A DNA stretch of 64,000 bases from Cheiracanthium punctorium (lineage: Eukaryota; Arthropoda; Arachnida; Araneae; Cheiracanthiidae), in NCBI GenBank assembly GCA_038373885.1, contig JAWZYV010013175.1, forward strand, positions 496,001 through 560,000. Direction: 5' to 3'. Made by a program: the position numbers and the translations under genes. The first letter of the stretch is position 1. Each line of letters begins with the position of its first letter. Below the pieces are notes generated by a model. That model made no database searches and was not told the DNA's origin. It saw nothing but the letters and a program-made list of their open reading frames with translations. Below are positions 1 through 12,960 of the stretch, piece by piece.

Positions 1-738
1 CCCCCAACTTAAATCAATGTACTCAATTGGCGAGAATTCTGAAGTTAGATCGCTTGAAATCCCTTAATAACTGCATTATTTCTTCACGGATCATTAAAAT
101 TTAACGCTGTATTCTAATAAAACCTTTGCACTTGTTTTCAAAAATCTATTTCCTTAAGCTCTCAATAAATTGCGCCAAGCCGAAAACTGGGCAAACCGCT
201 AGAACTCACTTACTCAAAATCCATATTTCAGCCATTTTATTTTTTCGCCAAACTAAAAAAATTTACACATTAGCCTCGGAAATCTTCAATTCTTATTGTT
301 TTGCATGTAAAGCATTACATTCCTGCTCTGATTTCCCATGCACACGATATTATAATTTAAAAAAAATAACCTTACGAATATAAACTAACAAAAAAAAATC
401 ATTATTATTCTTTTATTTTTACTTTGAGAATTTAAAACATTTTATTCGGCAAAATCGCCACACATGGCAACCACGATCCTTATTTCACACTTTTTTCACT
501 ACAGGGTTTACAATTACGGAAAGCTTTTTGCGTGAAGAGCATAAAAAATCTCTTAAATTCCGGGAACGGGTGGACTTTCAAAGTTTTAAAGTGGACAGTG
601 GTTTATTCTATATTATTTTACACATCTGTGCTAAATTTCAGGCCGATAGGTCCATTTTTGTGGATTTGTATACGAATCAAATCCACAAACAAACAAACAA
701 ACAAACAAACAAACAGAATTTCATTTTTATTTATAAGA
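1..738 (-). mobile_element. Helitron-like element, 5' portion, cut by window edge
   Basis: Read on the minus strand the segment starts with TCTTATAAATAAAAATG followed by a (TTTG)n run, seen as (CAAA)n at about 688-716 on the plus strand. This is the usual look of a Helitron 5' terminus. The whole 738 bp recurs in opposite orientation at 30707-31444 with high similarity by eye, and the similarity stops at the TCTTATAA end in both copies. The other end lies beyond base 1. Short frames of about 60-85 codons match between the copies but resemble no protein I know. The stretch around 540-660 is also related to 56210-56340. Confidence 0.6.
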
Positions 739-837
739 AGATTAAGAGAAGATTAAGATTAAACGGAGATATGAGCTCGAGATAGGGATTGTTTAAAACA
801 ATCCGCTCATACTTACTGTTACAATGAAAAAGTTTCT

Positions 838-1126
838 AAAATTTTCTAACAGTAATACCCATTTTTTTGCAAAAGTTGATCAGCGCATTGAAAACTATAA
901 ATGAGGTTAGAATGATACACGTATGACGAAAATTCACGTCGTAAGTCATTTGCAAAGAAGAGCATTTTAACGAGCCAATGACAGCCCAGTAGAGGAGAGT
1001 GAAATTGTTTTCATTGGAATTAAAATTTTTTAAGTGTTTTGTTAGTTCAGCTTTCCTACTGTCTATTGCGCACCTGTCGCTAGCAGCCGTTATGGGATAT
1101 GTTTGGTTGAAATCCCGGTACCCCAC
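838..1126 (-). repeat. Unclassified repeat relic, inverted partner of 1340-1480
   Basis: About 110 bp of this segment (roughly 845-965), read on the minus strand, aligns with 1345-1460 on the plus strand; both begin AATGCTCTTCTTTG. The pair therefore forms a degenerate inverted repeat with about 400 bp between the arms. A frame of 96 codons crosses the minus strand here, but it is not preserved in the partner and I recognise no domain. It is probably a decayed transposon, family unknown. Confidence 0.4.
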
Positions 1127-1339
1127 GGATTTATCTGCCTAAATGTACACGGATGTATGTGTCCAAATATTGTGATGCACAATTGTATTTTGAAATAAAG
1201 TTGAATTTGTGCTTAAAAAAAACTTAGATGAAGGAAAGAAAAAAAGAGATAAACTCTCTGTTCTAAATCCAAATCCAAAATACAGTGAACTATGCGAAAT
1301 GTATCAATGCACCTTCTCTCTGTCTTGATTTTCGTTCTT

Positions 1340-1625
1340 TACAATGCTCTTCTTTGAAAGGGTTTTACGCAGCCAATTTCCGATATTATGCATGTGTCGT
1401 TCCAACGCCGTTTACAATGTTTCAATGAGCTAATAAACTTCCACAGGAAAAAAGTGGGTTCTGGTACTGAAAAAATTGGGTTTTTTACTTACACGCAACA
1501 GCAACCGTACTCGTCAGAGCTGTTGGGTATTAGAAAACTCCAGTCTCGAGTTAATACCTCTGAAATCTCATATTAGAGGTCCTTATACCGGGATAGATAT
1601 TTTATGACCACCCTGTATATAACCA
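1340..1625 (+). repeat. Unclassified repeat relic with transposon-like terminus
   Basis: This is the forward partner of the repeat at 838-1126. The segment ends near 1605-1620 in GACCACCCTGTATATA, which resembles termini of DNA transposons, but no matching inverted terminus was found. There is no recognisable protein. Confidence 0.35.
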
Positions 1626-1639
1626 TAACTTTGCTGCTC

Positions 1640-2400
1640 CTGAATCTATGCAATAAAGTGACGAAACGTGTATCGAAAAACATGTCACTGTGCAACAGTA
1701 AATAATCATATCACTTCCTTTTGAATATCATTAAATCCCATTTCTTATCTAAAATATTTTGCTACATAAAAAAGATTAAGCACACTTTTTTATCGAATCC
1801 AGGTATATATGCATTTACCTTGAAAGACAAACATCACTTTTTTTAAAGGAAAATACAAACTAAGCCTGATGTGAAATAAAACTTCTTTACCTGTACAGAG
1901 CTACATTTTTTTTTTCAACGGAGAAATCCTTCATATGGAAAAACAAAACACATTGCAGTTTCCTCCTTTAGATGCTGTATTTAAGGGAGGGGAAAAAAGA
2001 ATCTCTGCCGAATATAAGTTTTCTTTTCGTTTGTGGGCAAAAGAAGGGGAAGTAAGAATAAAGAAAGAAATGGGCTGTTTGAATTGAATCTGGATATTTT
2101 TACATTGCAGTAAACTGAGAAAAGTGTTGTGCGTGTAATGTTACTTTGTCAATATTTGTATCGACACAAATTGCAGTTTGTGAAACACAGTGTTGCAACA
2201 AGATAAATATTTTTTTTTTCTTGGGCATACGATTTTGAATAAAAAAGTACACTATTAAAGGAATGTTGAAAATTTGTATCTTTCAGAAATTAATTGAATA
2301 ATGAATGTATGTATTTTATGAATATTTCTATACTAAGTACGGTAGTTTTATTGGAGAATAAGTTTTACTCACAGATTTAAATGCGTTTGTTTTTACACAG
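1640..2400. other. AT-rich spacer, nothing recognised
   Basis: AT-rich sequence with homopolymer runs. I see no coding potential, terminal repeats or RNA gene. Confidence 0.5.
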
Positions 2401-2535
2401 TGAGTGCATTGCTAGTCTGCCACTAGGAAAGGTGCAAACAGGGCATGTGCCACTGGCGCCGTTCAAAGTTGACCGTAAAAATCAGCTACATTTCTGTAAG
2501 AGGAGAATGCACTCATTAAGGATTTTCAAAGATGA
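2401..2535 (+). CDS. Possible internal exon, 45 codons, function unknown
   Basis: A 135-bp open stretch is preceded by a good 3' splice site (TTTTTACACAG at 2390-2400) and followed by GATGAG|GTAAAA, a plausible donor. It keeps one frame throughout; 135 is a multiple of three. It is clearly more GC-rich than the surrounding kilobases. The predicted peptide contains SLPLGKVQTGHVPLAPFK and is rich in basic residues near its end (CKRRMH). I do not recognise a family, and no partner exon is visible within several kilobases. It could be an exon of a gene with long introns, a relic of a mobile element, or chance. Confidence 0.25.
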
Positions 2536-5500
2536 GGTAAAATACAATTACTGCAAGAGTGATACGTACAGATTTAAATATTATTGATGTACACACATGA
2601 TGCTCAGACACTCCGGCCAAAAACTTCTAGCGGAAGATTTAAATATACCGCAGCCATTTAGATACTCATACAAATGTTCACTATAGCAGATGTTTCACTC
2701 TCTTTGATAATGGAGGGGTATTTTAATTTTAAATTTAAAGCTATACTTTGAAGTAGAAAATATTTTCTAATAAAATGCAGTTACCTTATATACGTTTTAT
2801 AAGAAGCCGTGTATTTAAATTCTAAACAATATGAGTGACCTTATACACTAAAAATCCACGTAAAAAATAAATCTGACCTCTGAAATATCATTTGTGAAAA
2901 AAAAAAATCAATTTTTTGCAAATGACATTTCAGTTGCATAAAATCGTAATATTTAAGAGTATTTTAAAAATTGAAAATTGAACGTATTGGTAAATTACTG
3001 CTGTTTTGACACTTAAAGCTTAAGTAAAAATCTCTAATTGAGGGAGTTGTACAGAAAGTGAATACTATAACACATTTCCCCCTTTCTGAGCGATTTTCTT
3101 TTTATTTGGTAGTGCTTTACACTTTAATATTTCTTATATAAATATAGTAACATCCAAACTTACAACATTAACATTCAAACTATAATACCTTAAAACTAAT
3201 CATCTTGTATTCCCTTTTTGCTTTACTCTAACAAATCATTGGTCTTAACTGCTAAAAATTTTCAGTTAAATAATTCTGAGTATTATTACATTTACACATT
3301 TACTGTACGATTATTTCTAAAAACTTTTTAAATATATAGCCTCATTTCAATCAGTGGGCAGTTTATCAGTCATCCTTTCTTATGTAAGGTCCTTTAAAAA
3401 ATAGTAGCTTAAAATAGAAAGAAACTGAAAAATATTAGAAATATTAGAAAACAATTGTACTTTGTAGAACACTGCTAATGTAAATATTTTTAAAAAGGTG
3501 ACTCAAATTAAACAGATTGTAACTAGTATATGCAACGTAAATATAAAAGATATGATATATACATGTATTTATATTTATATATCATATTTTGCATATAATA
3601 TAATATACATATACAATATTCAGACACACAAGGAAAATAAATACTTCAAATTGTTTAAAGCGTAAACAGAATGCATGCATTGGCAAGGAGATAAAGCATT
3701 TTCCAAGAAATAAAGTCCGAAGCAATGTTTTATGTAGTCATTTGAATACAATAAGAAAATGCAATATATGAATTGGCTATATCATCGACTGTATCTCGCA
3801 GGAGAAAGTAGTAACCCCATCTATCAACAGAATTACTCATGAAAAATATTTATGAAAGAAAATTTTTTGTAAGAGCGTCTATCAGAATCCTAATAAAATT
3901 TGGAATAAATGTTGTCAAAATCCTATGGCTAATATTACCGACACTGTTCTGTGCTTAATAAAAATTTTGATTTAAAAAATTATCTTATTACTATTTAGTA
4001 AGACATTTTCTCTAATCGCTTCAAAGTTTATGGATGTGATTTTGTTCTATTGGAACTGCTTATCTTGTAGTAATAAAAACATTAAGTAAGTGCGTAATTT
4101 TACCTGATTTTTCAAAGTAATCGTGCTTTTACATCCCCTTCCAAATTTACTTTTTCACTAAATAATTCTGGCAATCTGTGAAATAAATTTCAGAACGTCT
4201 ATATCTGACGGCTCAATAAAAACTAAATCCGTGATTCTAAAATATATTTTTTCTTCGTTTTGCACGTTCGGCGCTAAAATTTCTCTGATCCAAAATATGG
4301 CTTTACTTTTAAACAAATCTGCAAGCATTAAAAGTTTAAAAGACTGGACTATAATAAAAAAAGAAAACATGTTAAACTAAGTTAAAAGTTAAATAAATGC
4401 ATACACACACAATTTATCTTTTTTCTTATCTTTTTATCTATGCAGTAAAAACGTAATAGGATATTTTTTAAATCACAAAATTTTGATAATAATAATAAAA
4501 TGTATATATCTTCAGAAACCAATGGAAAAAAATGAACTTCATATTTTTGTGTATATATATGTGTATTGTGTTTATATATCACATCTCTTATTTCGTGTGA
4601 CTACATACAATAATAATGTGTGTGTATAAGTATATATTATATATATATATATATTAGATTTATGCGAGCGAAAATACTTTCAATCGTATTATAATACAGA
4701 ATATGAAACTAAGAAATAAATTTCAACTCAGATATTTTATAAAGATAAATGTAAGACAGAAAATAAAAAAACGAAATAAAATTTAGCTAAAATCACTTTT
4801 GAAAATCCGAGAAATTTTCAATTTTAAAAAAAGCAAATTCTGTAATGCAAGTTCTTTTTAATAATGTGATAAGGAAAAATAATGTTCAGAATTAAAAATA
4901 AATATTTACACATGTATTTTACATTAAAAAAACACGTATATACTAATTTAACAATTTTCTTATTGTTGCACTTCATAAATTAAAAACTCAATACTTAAAT
5001 ATATATTAAACATTTTTGTGACCTCTTACGCAGTTCTGTAGATTTTCTTCATTTGTTAAGGATTTTTTTAGCTTGTGCAAGTACGATTGAAAAACTTTCT
5101 GTAATAAATATGCAATTTTTAAGAAAATGTCTTCATAATGAAGCTAAAGAAAAAAAATATAGCACATTAAAATTGACTATATTATAGTGAATTTACATCT
5201 ATTTATGTCGTACAAAATTTGTGTCTTTTACCTGCATTGTAATGCTAATTTATTTTGAGATCAACATAAAAAAAAGAAGAAAAAACTCTTATATCTCAGA
5301 TTTTGCCTCTTCTTAGTTTTTAAAGCAATCTTCTAGCTCTCGATATCTAATTGAATTTTCAAATGGTAAAATGTGGCTCGAATAAAAACAATATTCATTG
5401 CTCTTTTGGAATTCATATTAATTCTCCAAAAATGTTAAATTTTTTTTTCTTCTTCTAATTTTATGCATTGAAAGTTTTGGAGTTTAGAATGCTTTAACGT

Positions 5501-5940
5501 TTAGTAAAAATACTACATAAATTTAAGAACTTTAAATTAAAAATTCATGAGAGATGTATAATATAAATTTCTAATATCCAAATTAATAATACAGTCGTCG
5601 TCTTCGTGTAATATTGAATAATCACTATTATAGATGCTTTGAATAAGTAGTGAACATTCCAATTATAAACTAAAAAAGACAAACTGATCTCGTACTGAAT
5701 GTATGTTAGTAAAATGTGCATTCGGGATACATTTTTATTTTAATAATGCAATAATCAGAGAATACTTACCACTGTATAGGAAGCGTAGTTAAAAAAATCG
5801 ACTCATTCTTCATCGCTTTTCTTAAAATGATTATTAATAGGAAAATAAATATGACGTTTGCGACGCTACATCTCACGGGATTCTGTGTCATCTAGGTCTG
5901 TCTTAGCGCATCCGAGAAATTTGAAACTTTTAGCGAAGAC
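2536..5940. other. Long AT-rich spacer, no gene seen
   Basis: Strongly AT-rich. It holds short (TA)n patches near 3550-3610 and 4550-4660 and many A or T runs. Frames of 66-70 codons at 4158-4582 on the minus strand are low-complexity and look like chance. No mobile-element ends were found. Confidence 0.5.
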
Positions 5941-5947
5941 ACCCTGC

Positions 5948-6056
5948 ATTTATCTATCTATCTATCTACTCTATAACTATACATCTTTCTGTCTATCTAT
6001 GTATATGTATATATAGTGTATATATATATATATATATATACACACATGTACATATA
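5948..6056. repeat. Compound microsatellite (TCTA)n and (TA)n
   Basis: TATC/TCTA tetranucleotide repeats at about 5950-6000 pass into a (TA)n run at 6017-6040 and a short CACACA tract. Confidence 0.9.
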
Positions 6057-7560
6057 TTGCAATACTCTAAAGTGGTGTTAATTATTCCCATAAGAAAATA
6101 TATTTGAAAAAATCCTGTCCGTTATTTTAAAAAATATATATTTGCGTTAATAACACAGCTAATTACAAGTAAACAGTTTTCGAGGTCTTCTTAAATTTAT
6201 AATGTATTTGAATAGTTTAATTTTTGAAACAAATCCAAATGATAAATGAACATGATATTATAAAAAAAATCTTATTAGCACGAATTATAAAATAGAATAT
6301 AAAAATCATTCTAAGTGCTAATTTAATTTAAAAAAGAAAAAAATAATAATTTAATGGTATTATCGCAATGGACATGTTGGTAAGTAACAGAAACACTTAC
6401 TTTTAGAAAAAAAGATTGATTAAAAATTATATGATATGGAAGTGAAAATCTCATAAAAAATAATGAACATCATTACACTATTCCTAGTTGTGTAGTTCGA
6501 TGTTCCCTAGGGGCATTAGTAACTAGTCTAAGGTATAACTTGATAAAAATGATATTTCGCTGATTTTCGCTAATTTAGTCTCATGGCTTCTTTTTACAGC
6601 CATCACTGGAGAGCCTGAGTAAAAATTTTAAATATGCTAGTCTGCATATGTATACAATTCTTCAACCACTGAATTTGACTAGGTAAAAAAAAAAAAATAA
6701 ATAAATAATCACAACCTCCCGTTATTTCGAAAATAAAATAATAATAAAGAAATCTTCGAATTCCTGTGTTCAAAAATTAATAATTAAGTAAATCAATAGA
6801 ATTGTTAGTCCATAAATAACAAAATATATACAAAAAAAGGCGCTCCTGAGTTACCTCTGGAATTGATTTCAAGGTTAAAAAAAGTCGTCAAGTCCCGTGA
6901 TTCCAGAATAGAATTAAAATAAGAGAAATAATCTTGAAGTTTCGCTGTTTCCCGGTTTGAATTCCCGGCCTTTACAACTGCGATGTACGAGTGCCAGACG
7001 TGGGGAAAAACCGTTTAACCAGATACATGATAGCCAGATATGCGATTTCTATAGAAACATTTTCTGCCTCAGTCCGTCAACGCGTTCATATGTTGAGTCT
7101 GTGTCCCGCATTTGAAGAAAAATGGGTGGCAAAAGATTTACAAGAGTGTTACTTTAATTTTAAAAATAGCAATTTTTTTCAATGTTTTAATACTTGGCTA
7201 ATTGTCTATTAAGTACGGACATGAACTGTTTAAAACAATCCTTTTATAAAGAATATCTCAGTGAACTTACGAAGTAAAAGCTCTATGTAAATTTCTAGTA
7301 GGGATTTTTTTTCATTATTTAAAAAATTTGTTTTGCATTATTTGAATACCAATCTTGCTGCGATGTTGCATCATGAGTCGTTTGAAAAAGCATTCTTTGT
7401 ATTTTCGAATAGTATAAAAAAAATATTTTTCGGGGAAAAAAAAAAATGATCAGGATAACGAAAAATTCGCGAAAATGGCCAAAATTAGACATACCATAAA
7501 ATAACTAACAACTAAAATTCGATTTTTTTTCAGTAATAGCTTTCTCTTTTTTATTTAGTC
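6057..7560. other. AT-rich spacer with one weak tRNA B-box-like site
   Basis: No gene was recognised. Near 6953-6968 the sequence CGGTTTGAATTCCCGG resembles a Pol III B box and a slightly GC-richer block follows to about 7140, which might be a worn SINE. The frame at 6991-7212 has no recognisable domain. Confidence 0.35.
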
Positions 7561-7666
7561 AGTGTGCCAAATTTGGTACAAATCCGAGAAACGGTCTAGG
7601 CTCCTCTAGCGATCAAACAAAGAAACAGACAAAAATGAAAGCTGTTATGTGTATGCTATATAGAGA
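7560..7666 (-). mobile_element. Possible Helitron-type 5' end relic
   Basis: On the minus strand the segment starts TCTATATAGCATACAC at about 7665 and runs through a TTTGTCTGTTTC-like stretch and the text ATTTGTACCAAATTTGG, typical of the non-coding 5' parts of the Helitrons elsewhere in this window. No matching 3' end was located. A purine-rich (GAGA)n microsatellite adjoins at 7661-7710. Confidence 0.25.
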
Positions 7667-7714
7667 GAGAAAGAGAGAAACACAGAGAGGGAGAAAAAGA
7701 GATAGAGAGAACAT

Positions 7715-10285
7715 GGAAAATTAAGCTATATTTATAATGAAAAATAAATGATGTTATTGACGTTCTCTGCAGACTTAGTGCTAAAAGCAAAATTTTTTGT
7801 TATATTACTGTCTAAAGATACGGTAGAGCTTAATTTACTTAGTTTGCATAATGTCTCTTCACTGTTATTTAGGCGTTTCTAAGTAAAGCATTAAAAATAA
7901 TCTTTTATAAATGCATTTTGCTTGAGTTTGGATATAACGATTTAATGAGATTTGTAGCAATCTGAATTCGTCCATCTATAATAACAATAAAAGAAAAGCA
8001 GTGTTTGCTTTCAAATGTATGCTTTATTTTTCTGTGAACGTAATGAATACTTTCTTTTAAATAAAATAACATAGGGTACATAAAAATTTACTTTTCGCAC
8101 ATCAAATAAAATAAACCGTACGATAAAAGTATATTTCCTCCTTCATAAAATATATTTCCTTCAACGCGAAATCGGATATTATTTCACGAGGAAATGATAA
8201 TACTGGAAAACAAATCACACTTTAAAAAAACAAAATAATCGGATATGAAAGAGCATCAGAAAAAGATGAATCATTTAGAGAGATAAAGAATTGGCGCATC
8301 CACGTTACAAATTACAGCGTTTGCTGTTTAAAGAAAATTATACCGTAAGAGAAAAGACTATGCACTGAAACAATTTATCTTTTATTCACTTATTACTTTG
8401 ATTATCATTATTATTTATTTATTTAATTTAGAGAAACCATGTACCCAACTACCCAACTTGATGCGCATTTTAAATATGCCTTTAAAAAAGGCTATGTATA
8501 TTGAGGTTTTTTTTTAAATATTTTTTTTTCGCGACTAACAAGCGTTGGCGTCCTTCAGGTGCTTCTTCACACCGTACTCTTATCTGACTAGTTGGTGAAC
8601 ACACGATTAGATGTCTAACACTCTACCTCATTTATTAAATTTTGACTCGTAAAAAACTCAAAACAGTATATTACTCGTGTATAAACAAAATTGAAATCAG
8701 TCAGTATTCAGTCAAAAATTTTAAGCATTTCAAATAAAAATTTCATCTGGGAAGCTTAATTTATGACTGAAAACGGTTCTCTTAAAATACGCTCAAAACA
8801 CACAAGATTTTATCGGTAAATTCTCGATCAATTTTCCATAGTTCATGTTATAATTGTTGGGAAAAATCTCCGCATTTTTTTTTTATGACAACAGGTAAAC
8901 AAAAGTTAAATATTATAAATAAAATCAGAGCAGATCTCGCCTCTAAGAGGCAAAATTTGTAACTAATCATGTAAATTCTGTATGGTGTTTTCAAATTACG
9001 CTCACTGCTTCGAAAGTATTTTAATACCAGGATTCCGTGGCAAGGCCAAAATCTAATGAAATATAAAAAGCCTTTCAAAAAGACTGTTATTTATATTCGT
9101 TTCATATATACTTAAAAGTTTAGATTGGTTCAACCACAAATTTTTCAAAGCTATAATTTTCGTAAATAACGAAATATTAAGAATATAAAAATTAAAGTCA
9201 ATGGAGAGAAATCGGTGGTAACAGCTAAGATTAAATCTATGTAAAGTTACGTTATTATTTTATTCTATTTTCAATGAGCAGAAAAGTATTTTAACAGCAA
9301 AATTTATATTTAAGTTAAAATTATACAAATGCTGAAGAAATCATGAAAGAGTTTGTGATATTTAACAATGTAAACATTATCCGTAAAGTAAAAGACTAAT
9401 AAAAACATTACTCTGACTTCTAGATATAAATTACATGGCCCTACCATGTTTAGAATGCAAATTTTTAAAACTTCCATTCTAAAGTTTTCTGATAATCAGT
9501 ATACCGGATAGTTCCCAAGGATGGAATTTTTCATAGATTTCTTTATTCTTTTTGTCTTAAAGCAATGACGTATCCTTCCCAAACGAAATTGAATTTTGAA
9601 AAGATAAAGTATGGCGAGGACGAGCAAAAAATATCTTTCCTGCTCTTAAAATGTATCTTTTTTGTTGACGTTGTAAAGATATTGCAATTCTTCCAATGAA
9701 AAAATGCCTCTTGTAAACAAAACACACCATATAAGATAAGCGAATAAAGCAATAGGGGGGAAAACACAGAAAGCATATTGGATAATTTATTAAATAAGTT
9801 TGTCGAGGAACAATAGGGATTGTCGTTATTTTCGATAACATAAATTATATCTCCAGTATCAAAGCACGTCTTCTTAAAATCAAGTTTGCATTGATTGGGT
9901 TTTGTAGGCCGTCACTTCAAAGGAACCGAATCTAGTTTAGATAGAACCCTAAATAATCATAATTGTTTTTTTAATAATGTTCTTTAGAAACTCTTCTTAA
10001 AAAATTAATTTAGAATATATCTGTAAATTGTACTCTTTTCAACTTTTCCTGTGTTATAAGGAATATTTTTTATTTGTAATCAGTTCAAAAATAAGGGTAG
10101 GAACTCTTTTGTAGAAGTCTAAAAGAAATTATTCAATGATATAATAAATGAGAGGCTTAAAACTATTAAGTCATTTTTTATAGACAGTCAAAGTGAAATA
10201 AAAGTTAAAAAAATATATAGTGTATGTTAGTAATAAGATTCTTCCACGTTTTTACTTACATAAAAATAATTTTTATATCTATAGA
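7715..10285. other. AT-rich spacer, nothing recognised
   Basis: Only short AT-rich frames are present, including two overlapping ones of 77 and 94 codons at 9543-9841 on the minus strand. None has recognisable domains, splice context or composition unlike the background. Confidence 0.5.
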
Positions 10286-10298
10286 TTTTGCATAAATA

Positions 10299-10332
10299 GA
10301 CAATATATATATATAGATAGATAGATAGGTAG
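10299..10332. repeat. Microsatellite (TA)n/(GATA)n
   Basis: A TATATATATA run passes into GATA/GGTA repeats. Confidence 0.85.
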
Positions 10333-10989
10333 ATATATTAACTTACCAAAGTTTATGGTTGTATATTTTATCGTCTCAGTTAAAGCAAAAAGTATGTCAA
10401 AGAACAGTAAATTTACATTTGTTCTAGTTCATCGTCACGTCTACAACAGAGTTAAACATGCGCAGATGAATTTTAAACACAAAGATATATTGTAAATTTT
10501 ACATCTAACGTTTGCGTTATACACCCGTTTGAGTTCTACTATGAATTCCAAAAATCCTTAAAATGACTATTAAGTATTTCTGTTCGTTACATTTTAAAGT
10601 AAGAATTTTATAGCTGTATCTTATTTGCGTTGAGAAATGAACTGAAAGTTAGAATAATATTTTGGCCAGACACATGTAGTTGGATGGAATTTTTAAAGAT
10701 GGCTTCTTAAATGGCGCCTTGGGAACAAAAGGTATAAGATGCTAAATTTTGGTATTTATGGTACCGATGGCGTCATTGAGTCAATCAGGACATATTCCTT
10801 TATACACAGTGTTTCTTATTATACCTAGAAAGTCGGAGGGGTAATTCATGAGCCCATGTAAAAATCAACATTTCAACTCTGTTCGATATCCCCGTTTTAA
10901 AGTTATTGGGGATAGAATGAAAAAATTCTGAATCGTATCCAGTGACTTATTTTTTAAATTAATAAACACAAGAAAAACGGAAAAGATAT

Positions 10990-11250
10990 CTTAAGATGAC
11001 GCCAATTTTATTTCAATATTTAAATGTAAGGACGAGCTATAAACTGAAACGGATAAAAAATGCAACATCGAATATTCATCAAAATAGAGAATGAGTTCCA
11101 AACAAATGCGTTCTTTAAGTTCTGCACGTGTTTCGGGCAGAGTTGGTACATAAACAATACCTTTGTTGTAAACCTACAGAAAGAAATTACATGGTGTTAC
11201 GTCTGGTAATCTTGATGACCATCTGACTAAGGGTGAATCCGTTTCCTTAA
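10990..11250 (-). pseudogene. DDE transposase relic, C-terminal part
   Basis: Read on the minus strand, the frame contains WSSRLPDVTPCNFF, then an in-frame stop, then VYVPTLPETRAELKERI. This is the arrangement of the C-terminal part of Tc1/mariner-superfamily (DDE_3-type) transposases: W-P-x-R-S-P-D-L-T-P-x-D-F-F-L-W, a short lysine-rich linker, and the LPxTxxELKxRI helix. The third-catalytic-residue region is therefore present but changed (PCN where PCD is usual). No N-terminal half is visible, and the end degenerates near 10990. The relic is related in kind to 19915-20410. Family membership is inferred from the motif pattern, not from a search. Confidence 0.6.
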
Positions 11251-11254
11251 ATTA

Positions 11255-12779
11255 ATGATACTTTCACAGAATGCTCTTATTGGTCGATGCTTATTTTTCG
11301 TAGAAATTTCTAAATGCATGTTGAACCGAAATAACTGAAAAAACACGTGCGTACTCTAATAGGCAAGAACTCTCCTTTGTCATCGTCGCCATGTTTGGAG
11401 TTCAATCACAGCAATCTTGTGTTGATCAGTGGTGGAGAAAAAACTTCATATGTTTCCATTTACATTCAGGTATCACTTATTGTGATATGTGCAGTTTCGA
11501 AATACGAGTCTTTAAAATCGAGTCCATCATTTGTACTCAGCTTGTGTTGAATCAGCGATTCTGCAAACACCTTTCTAGCTACAATAGACAAAATTTACTA
11601 AAAACTGGTTCTTTCTAATAGCTTTAAAAGAAGCTAACAATCAATCAAATCGATAGTCTGCTTCAGGAGAAATTAAGCCGAATACTTGCTTTAATCAATT
11701 AATTTCACGTTAATTGAAAATCAGGCTCCACTCATCGCTCCGTCACAGAGTTAATTTGTATAAACAGAATACAAATTAATGCATATTATTATTACAGTAC
11801 ATATAAAAATGAATGTCTTATCCTTTGTATAAATAAGCTGTAAATTAATGCATACAGATGTGGTAGAAATTGAATTACTACGTTGTGGAGACTAAAGAAG
11901 CGGTATTTCTTAAAGTTATTTCTTCTATGTGTTTATATATTTTAATCTTGATATTTTTATTGTTTACAACAGCAGATTTCATCTTCTTTCAAGTTCAATC
12001 TACCATGCTTTCCCTCGCGAAAAATAAAATTTCCACCATCTTTGACTATAAGCAATCTCATATTCTTTCCCGTTTAAATTGAATTTTTTTGAGATAAAAA
12101 GACAGAAAGGATTCATAAAAGCGTCTACTACTTTTTACCTGCCTTCATCGTATTTTTTCATTTAAGTGCGTAGAATAACTAAAATCCTTTCTTTTAGAAA
12201 TGCAGTTTATTTTAAAACAAATCGTTATTTTAGAATATAGTCGTAAACTGTGCAAAATGGTTTTTGAATAAAATATTTGTAACATAACACGATCTATCAA
12301 AAGAAAAAAAATGTAGTAAAAGAAATCAAATAAATTCCTTCGTCACATGATTTTACTATTTTAAAATTAAACTGTACAATTAGTTGGAAAAGCGCGTAAC
12401 TCTAAGTATGATTCATTAAACTAGCAATAGTCGATGATTTATCATTATTATTTTCTTACATACAATCCAATATTTTTTTAGAGTTTATGAATGCAAAAAA
12501 GAGCTTTAGAGATTAACATTTTTGAAAAAGAAACAAATATGTTAATATTAGGAAGTATAAACTAAGTTATAACACGCTATCAAAAGTTATTCTACTGCGT
12601 AATATACTTAGGAATATGAATTACAGCTAAAGAAAAAAAAAACATTTTTTCATTAACGTTTGATTAATTTCTATTTAAAATATTTTATAGCTTTCAATAA
12701 TATACGCGGAAGAAAAGGATTTTTCGAAAATGCGTTATTCGTAGCTTCAATTTCCTCAATGTTCAAACGATACCTCTGG
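11255..12779. other. Spacer, possibly the worn remainder of the flanking transposon
   Basis: 11255-11620 is less AT-rich than its surroundings and could be the upstream part of the transposase relic, but I could not follow a frame. The rest is AT-rich with nothing recognised; frames at 11347-11618 and 11870-12082 have no known domain. Confidence 0.35.
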
Positions 12780-12960
12780 ATTTTCAATCCGGGTGCTAGG
12801 TCTCTCATCTGAAATTGGCTCAAAATTATTAGACAATGAGCTGCTACAACTCCCACTGGGGCTGAATAAAACGGTAGCCGCTCCGATTCACCAATCGCCG
12901 TCCTATATGACGGATCTGGCTCCGCTGTGCGGTTGCCAGAAGGCATGAGCAGCAACAGCG
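12780..12960 (+). repeat. Dispersed repeat, 3' part (family of 22660-23030)
   Basis: This GC-richer block aligns with about 22888-23030. Both copies share ATTGG.(A/T)CAAAATTA near the start and finish with GATCTGGC(T/A)CCGC, GCGGTTGCCAGA-type sequence and a GTAACAATAG-like end. It is a short interspersed element or a fragment of one. A 94-codon frame on the opposite strand is a by-product of the repeat, not a gene. Confidence 0.6.

Noticed and set aside
9543..9841. Two overlapping hydrophobic frames on the minus strand
   Set aside because: Overlapping frames with no recognisable membrane-protein pattern; expected by chance in T-rich sequence.
12671..12955. 94-codon frame on the minus strand
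   Set aside because: It lies on the antisense of a dispersed repeat and is not conserved in the other copy at 22.9 kb.
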